Of a DNA stretch of 64,000 nt, positions 59,934 to 64,000 are shown piece after piece (position 1 is the stretch's first letter; the number at the start of each line of letters is the position of its first letter). The notes under the pieces are model-generated. The model was not told the origin of the DNA, ran no database searches, and saw only the letters and a list, made by a program, of their open reading frames with translations. The position numbers and the translations under genes were made by a program. The stretch is from Candidatus Babeliales bacterium (GTDB taxonomy: Bacteria; Babelota; Babeliae; Babelales; Vermiphilaceae): the NCBI GenBank assembly GCA_020049835.1, contig JAGVLK010000011.1:22865-86864 (forward strand), in the 5' to 3' direction.

Positions 59934-62030
59934 ATGCAGATCTATCGCATGTTACTTGTTGTGTTGGCCATTGTTGTCCTCGTTCTTACCTTTATGCGGT
60001 TACAACCGCGCGTACATTATGATATCGCCAATATACAATCTGTATCTGATTTGGTAGCAGTCTTTCCGCATAATGTTGGGTATTTGGAGCGTGCAACGGA
60101 TGCCTATATGACCGAGGCGCGTGAACTGATTGCACAGATTAAATCTATTCCGGATCATGAGCGTACGTTTGAAAATACGGTTAAAGCATTGGATTATCTG
60201 TTTGGGTTATCTGATATTGTATTATTTAGTAGTGTATTAAGCACTATTACCCATCTGTATCCACAAGCAGACATGCGTGATGCTGCCACCATGCAACAAT
60301 CACGTATAAATGCATTCATGGTGGATATTTCTGCCGATAAACAGTTATACCAAGCCGTTAAAGCATATACACTCGATGGTGCTCAAAAAGAAGATTTAAA
60401 TGACGAGCAACGCTATGTGCTCGATACCATGATGCGTGACTTTAAACGTTCCGGTCTTGAGTTACCTGACGCACAACTTGAGCAAGTAAAGGCGCTCAGC
60501 AAAGAGATTACCGATTTAGGTAAATTGTTTGACAAAAATCTTGGAGAAGATAAAAGTTTTATCACCGTAGATGCAGCAGGGCTTGATGGTGTGAGTCCTG
60601 AGTTTGTTGCATCGCTTAAAAAAGATGCAGAAGGTAACTATATTTTGGGTGTAGATTACCCAACCATAGCGCAAGTTATGGAGCATGCGACCAGCAGTGA
60701 TACACGTAAACGATTGTATTTAGCTTTTGATAATCGTGCATATCCTGCCAATGAAGAAGTGCTTAAACAGATCGCTGCCAAACGGCATGAGCTTGCGCAA
60801 CTATTGGGCTTTTCCAGCTATGCAGCATACGATCTTGATAATCAGATGGTAAAATCGGTTGAGCATGCAACTAAGTTTATCGATAACCTTATTGGGCGTG
60901 CAGGGATCAAAGAAGCACAAGAGTTTAAAGAACTGATTACCGATTTACCTGCAGGTGTAACATTATCACCGGACGGTAAAATGTATCCATGGGATATTGG
61001 CTATAGCCGTGCATACATTAAAAAGAAAAAATATAGCATCGACGAACGTGTAGTTGCAGAATATTTCCCGGTGGAACACGCATTGCAGGGTATGCTTAAT
61101 CTGTATGCTACATTTCTTTCCTTGCGTTTTGATACCGAGCAGATTAATGGTTTGTGGGTAGATGATCTTACGCTCCTTACGGTATACAAAAAAGGAACTG
61201 AAACAAAACCGATTGGCTATGCAATTTTAGATCTCTATCCGCGTCCGGATAAATTTAGTCATGCAGCTTGTCAGCCATTTATTCCGGCAACATACCAAGA
61301 GGATGGCACACCAACAATAGCGGTTGATATATTGATGGCGAATTTCCCCAAGGCTCAAGGTGATCAGCCTGCACTTTTTAAACGCTCTGATGTCACAACA
61401 TTTTTCCATGAGTTTGGGCATGTGTTGCATGCAATGCTTGGCAGAACACAGATGGCGTCTGTTTCAGGATTGCGTGTCAAAAGTGATTTTGTAGAAATGC
61501 CTTCACAGATGTTGGAAGAATGGATGAGCGATAGCGCGACCCTAAAACAGTTAAGCCATCATTATAAAACGGGTCAACAGTTGCCTGATGATATTGTTGC
61601 AAGTATTAAAGCACTTAAACATTTTAGCACCGGCTATTGGGCGCAGCGCCAAGCAAGTCTTGCAACATTTGCGCTGCAGTTATTTGGTGCAGAACAGATA
61701 GATGATATCCATAAGTTATGGGAATCGGTAGCAAAACGTATTATAAGCAATAGCGTGTTTATGCCGGAAGGGCATTTTTATACGTCATTTGGGCATCTTG
61801 CTAATTCTGGATACGGTCCAAAATATTACGGCTATATGTGGTCAAAAGTGTTTGCATTAGATCTGTTTGGAGAAATTAAGCGTCATGGATTGCAAAATCC
61901 GGAGGTTGGTGCACGTTACACTGAAAAGGTTATTGGTCGTGGCGGTAGTGCTGATCCGGTTGAATTGCTGACAGATTTCTTAGGGCGTGCACCAAGTGAT
62001 GAGGCGTTCTTTAAAGACATGGGTATATGA
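59934..62030 (+). CDS. M3-family zinc oligopeptidase with N-terminal signal anchor
   Basis: M3 enzymes (oligopeptidase A/PrlC group) cleave short peptides. This 698-residue protein has the zinc motif FFHEFGHVLHAML, with HEFGH at 492-496 and the third ligand in DFVEMPSQMLEEW. FKRSDVTTFF and the C-terminal YTSFGHLANSGYGPKYYGYMWSKVFALDLF are further family marks. The first about 20 residues form a hydrophobic segment (MLLVVLAIVVLVLTF), a signal peptide or anchor; classic PrlC is cytosolic. The enzyme would then digest peptides outside the inner membrane, useful to a parasite that imports host peptides (inference). AAGGAG lies before the ATG. Confidence 0.93.
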   Translation: MQIYRMLLVVLAIVVLVLTFMRLQPRVHYDIANIQSVSDLVAVFPHNVGYLERATDAYMTEARELIAQIKSIPDHERTFENTVKALDYLFGLSDIVLFSSVLSTITHLYPQADMRDAATMQQSRINAFMVDISADKQLYQAVKAYTLDGAQKEDLNDEQRYVLDTMMRDFKRSGLELPDAQLEQVKALSKEITDLGKLFDKNLGEDKSFITVDAAGLDGVSPEFVASLKKDAEGNYILGVDYPTIAQVMEHATSSDTRKRLYLAFDNRAYPANEEVLKQIAAKRHELAQLLGFSSYAAYDLDNQMVKSVEHATKFIDNLIGRAGIKEAQEFKELITDLPAGVTLSPDGKMYPWDIGYSRAYIKKKKYSIDERVVAEYFPVEHALQGMLNLYATFLSLRFDTEQINGLWVDDLTLLTVYKKGTETKPIGYAILDLYPRPDKFSHAACQPFIPATYQEDGTPTIAVDILMANFPKAQGDQPALFKRSDVTTFFHEFGHVLHAMLGRTQMASVSGLRVKSDFVEMPSQMLEEWMSDSATLKQLSHHYKTGQQLPDDIVASIKALKHFSTGYWAQRQASLATFALQLFGAEQIDDIHKLWESVAKRIISNSVFMPEGHFYTSFGHLANSGYGPKYYGYMWSKVFALDLFGEIKRHGLQNPEVGARYTEKVIGRGGSADPVELLTDFLGRAPSDEAFFKDMGI

Positions 62031-62178
62031 AGCGCCCACCAGCTTAAAAGCTAGGCAAGCGCGGAATTCTTTAAAGTAAAACAATGTAGTTAGTTGCGAA
62101 GTAGAATAATCGGGTAGGAGCGGGTGATTAACCCGCGTCCTCCCACACCACCGTACGTACCGTTCGGTATACGGCGGT

Positions 62179-63483
62179 TCATGATGACATCAGCACTTCG
62201 TAATACCTATCAACTAGTCTTATAAGCCCTTGCTCTCGCCAGTAGGCGAGTCCAAGGGCTTTATTTACTTGTGGCGTATTCGCCAGTCGCCAATATCCTT
62301 TGCGCGAAAATGCAATGCATCCTGCCCACTTTTCTGGAATTCCCAATTTTACTAAGTTTGAAAGCTTTGTTTTGCATCGCTTCCATTGCTTTAGTACACA
62401 CATTCTCAGTCTTCTGCGTATCCATTCATCGAGTTCTTGGAATACACTCTTCGTTTGGGCGATACGGAAGTAACCGCTCCATCCCAGGAGGTATGCATTT
62501 AGCCTTTCCAGTCTTTCTTTCATGGATATACTCCAGTTGCGATTTGTAAGCCTACGAATTGTTTCTTTAAACTTAGTTTTAGTTTGCGTTGCAATTCGCA
62601 GCTTTGCTTCTGGATCGCTAATGAATGAGAATCCTAGGAACCTCCTTTTGTTTGGGCGATCGACAGCGCTCTTCCGCTCGTTTATTTTAAGCTTCAGTCG
62701 TTCACTTATGAACCTTGATATGCTCGCATAAACTCTTTGACCAGCTCTTTTGCTCGCTACGTAGATGTTGCAATCGTCCGCGTAACGCACGAACGAGTGT
62801 CCTCTTTGTGTTAATTCGTGATCTAAGTCGTTTAGCATAATGTTTGATAACAACGGGCTTATTGGGCCGCCTTGCGGCGTCCCCTCATCCGTTGTTATAC
62901 AACATCCATTCAGCATTACACCTGCTTGCAGGTATTTGCGAATGATCTTGTGAATGCGTTTATCTGCAACCTGCTTGGCTATTTTAGTCATGAGCAGATC
63001 ATGATTTACGCGATCAAAGAATTTCTCTAGATCGATATCAACTACAATTGTTTTGCCACTTTGGATGTACCTTTGAGCCGTGTGCACCGCTTGGTGCGCA
63101 CTCTTCTTAGGTCTAAATCCAAAACTACATTCCGAGAACGTTGGTTCGAATATTGGTGTTAAGACTTGTTGGATTGCCTGTTGGATAAAGCGATCGAGCA
63201 CTGTTGGAATTCCCAATTCACGCACTCCACCGTCTGGTTTAGGGATTTCTAAACGACGTACGGGAGCTGGTTGATAGGTTCCTTCAAGTAGCTCTTGCTT
63301 GATGCGATTCCAATGTACTGCCAGGTATGGGCGAAGTTCATTAACTTGCATGTTATCCACGCCTGGTGCGCCTTTGTTGCCTTTAACTCGTGCAAATGCT
63401 TTCTTGAGATTGTCAGGCTCTACCACTTTTTCCATCAGGTGATTATTATGATTTGCTAAGGTATGTTTGCTGTTTCGTGTCAT
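62179..63483 (-). CDS. ltrA: group II intron reverse transcriptase/maturase
   Basis: This 434-residue protein splices the intron RNA and copies it into DNA. The reverse transcriptase domain has KNKGAPGVDNM, PKPDGGVRELGIPTVLDR, SFGFRPKKSAHQAV, the catalytic VVDIDLEKFFDRVNHDLL and EGTPQGGPISPLLSN. YADD is at 234-237. The maturase domain (about 300-400) has LERLNAYLLGWSGYFRIA. There is no HNH endonuclease, as in class C. The frame is intact, so the element may be mobile. The ATG at 63483 has only a weak ribosome site. Confidence 0.96.
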   Translation of the reverse strand: MTRNSKHTLANHNNHLMEKVVEPDNLKKAFARVKGNKGAPGVDNMQVNELRPYLAVHWNRIKQELLEGTYQPAPVRRLEIPKPDGGVRELGIPTVLDRFIQQAIQQVLTPIFEPTFSECSFGFRPKKSAHQAVHTAQRYIQSGKTIVVDIDLEKFFDRVNHDLLMTKIAKQVADKRIHKIIRKYLQAGVMLNGCCITTDEGTPQGGPISPLLSNIMLNDLDHELTQRGHSFVRYADDCNIYVASKRAGQRVYASISRFISERLKLKINERKSAVDRPNKRRFLGFSFISDPEAKLRIATQTKTKFKETIRRLTNRNWSISMKERLERLNAYLLGWSGYFRIAQTKSVFQELDEWIRRRLRMCVLKQWKRCKTKLSNLVKLGIPEKWAGCIAFSRKGYWRLANTPQVNKALGLAYWREQGLIRLVDRYYEVLMSS

Positions 63484-63547
63484 AAGTTTACTCAGTACCC
63501 CTTCAGGCCCTAATAGAATTCACTATCGCCTCCTGATGGCGGCTCGG

Positions 63548-63647
63548 TTTTTTTTTTCCGATTTTCTACTTTCGTCGCATTCTCTATGTACTATCAGTCA
63601 CACCTTTACCTTCATGTTCAGGCCTTCACGGTTTTTTTTTTTTTTTT
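63548..63647 (-). repeat. poly(A) loop tracts inside the group II intron
   Basis: On the intron strand an A10 run (plus strand T10, 63548-63557) sits between TCGG and CCGA, and an A16 run (T16, 63632-63647) between CGG and CCG. Both look like small hairpins whose loops became homopolymers. They lie upstream of the maturase frame. Confidence 0.6.
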
Positions 63648-64000
63648 CCGCTACTATGCCGTCTGCTGACTTCTGCTATCTCAATATCTGCTTACGCAGA
63701 TGGTTGCCAACTCAGTCGGCGGGTTAGCAGATCTCCCCGGGTAATTGCGCGTCCTTTCTTTCCATCTACCCGCCTTATTTACTCTTTCTGGTCTTTTGCA
63801 TCATGGATTTTGTCTTGTTCTGCAGATTTATCCCACCAGAATTAGCCTCATAGGGTTCGTGTTCCTCGGGTCGGAAATTTGCCGCCGGCTTCCTTCAGAT
63901 TCTCCTCGCGGTAGACACCCTTGCCTTAGGCTAGCAGCTACTGATGCCTTCGCTGGTCGGGACTTTCACCCTATAGGTCGCGCCCGTGCCGGGCGCACAA

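Larger units (their letters stand above)
62109..63998 (-). mobile_element. group II intron, class C-like, with encoded maturase
   Basis: Reading the minus strand, the element starts with GTGCGCCC at 63998, the GUGYG 5' consensus. It ends near 62109 after a domain V/VI region: the 62140-62178 segment pairs as CCGCCGTATACCG and CGGTACGTACGGTGG, and a DVI-like stem ends in CTACCCGAT. The total of about 1.89 kb and the maturase without an endonuclease domain fit bacterial class C. Only two bases of 5' exon are inside the window, so the usual terminator target cannot be checked. The exact 3' end is good to one or two bases. Confidence 0.88.

Noticed and set aside
1..64000. tRNA, rRNA and CRISPR arrays
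   Set aside because: No cloverleaf T-arm pattern with a plausible acceptor stem, no rRNA core sequence, and no spaced direct repeats were recognised by eye; a covariance-model scan could still find a missed tRNA.

Overview
The window most likely comes from a host-associated, probably obligately intracellular bacterium of the Candidatus Dependentiae (TM6) type. This is inferred from gene style only: AT-rich DNA, a very high share of short orphan proteins with Sec signal peptides, tandem pairs of secreted paralogues, ankyrin and leucine-rich repeat proteins, and a Chlamydia-like class Ic ribonucleotide reductase. No rRNA or tRNA gene is present, so the lineage cannot be fixed from this window. 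TGA is used as a normal stop.

Layout. 1-1157 is the 5' part of uvrC, running off the left edge. 1238-10000 holds tandem pairs of small secreted proteins, two NamZ/DUF1343 proteins, a six-helix membrane protein and a secreted thioredoxin-superoxide dismutase fusion. 10329-13893 is nrdA-nrdB; the R2 subunit has Phe where the radical Tyr normally sits. 13911-14846 holds an inverted repeat pair, an orphan Phd-type antitoxin and a HIT hydrolase. 15030-18337 holds four secreted proteins of unknown function.

18438-54471 is a large glycan island. A cytosolic-type front end comes first: a fused UDP-GlcNAc 2-epimerase/UDP-ManNAc dehydrogenase and a two-domain oxidoreductase. Then come GDP-mannose pyrophosphorylase, GDP-fucose synthase and GDP-mannose dehydratase, all three with signal peptides. 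About ten glycosyltransferase-like proteins follow, with three methyltransferase-fold proteins carrying signal peptides (one TylF-like), an FkbM methyltransferase, two sulfotransferases, a PseB/FnlA-like dehydratase, a plant/giant-virus-type UDP-rhamnose epimerase/reductase, a GT6 (ABO blood-group family) enzyme and an asparagine synthetase. Most of these also begin with Sec signals, although their relatives are normally cytosolic or membrane-bound without such signals. Interspersed are two DUF1796 proteins, a secreted ankyrin-PD-(D/E)XK protein and two secreted LRR proteins, which look like host-directed factors.

54561-57316 holds a secreted orphan and a DUF4143 ATPase with a palindromic promoter. 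57317-57735 carries two kinds of repeats. uvrB, an N-terminally anchored M3 peptidase and a class C-like group II intron (5' end at 63998, two bases inside the right edge) complete the window.

Working hypothesis: the island encodes two compartments. One is a cytosolic set that makes UDP-ManNAcA-type sugars for a surface polymer. The other is an exported set that makes and transfers fucose, rhamnose and galactose-type sugars, then methylates and sulfates them, outside the inner membrane or in the host. The export signals are visible in the sequence; where the enzymes act is inference.
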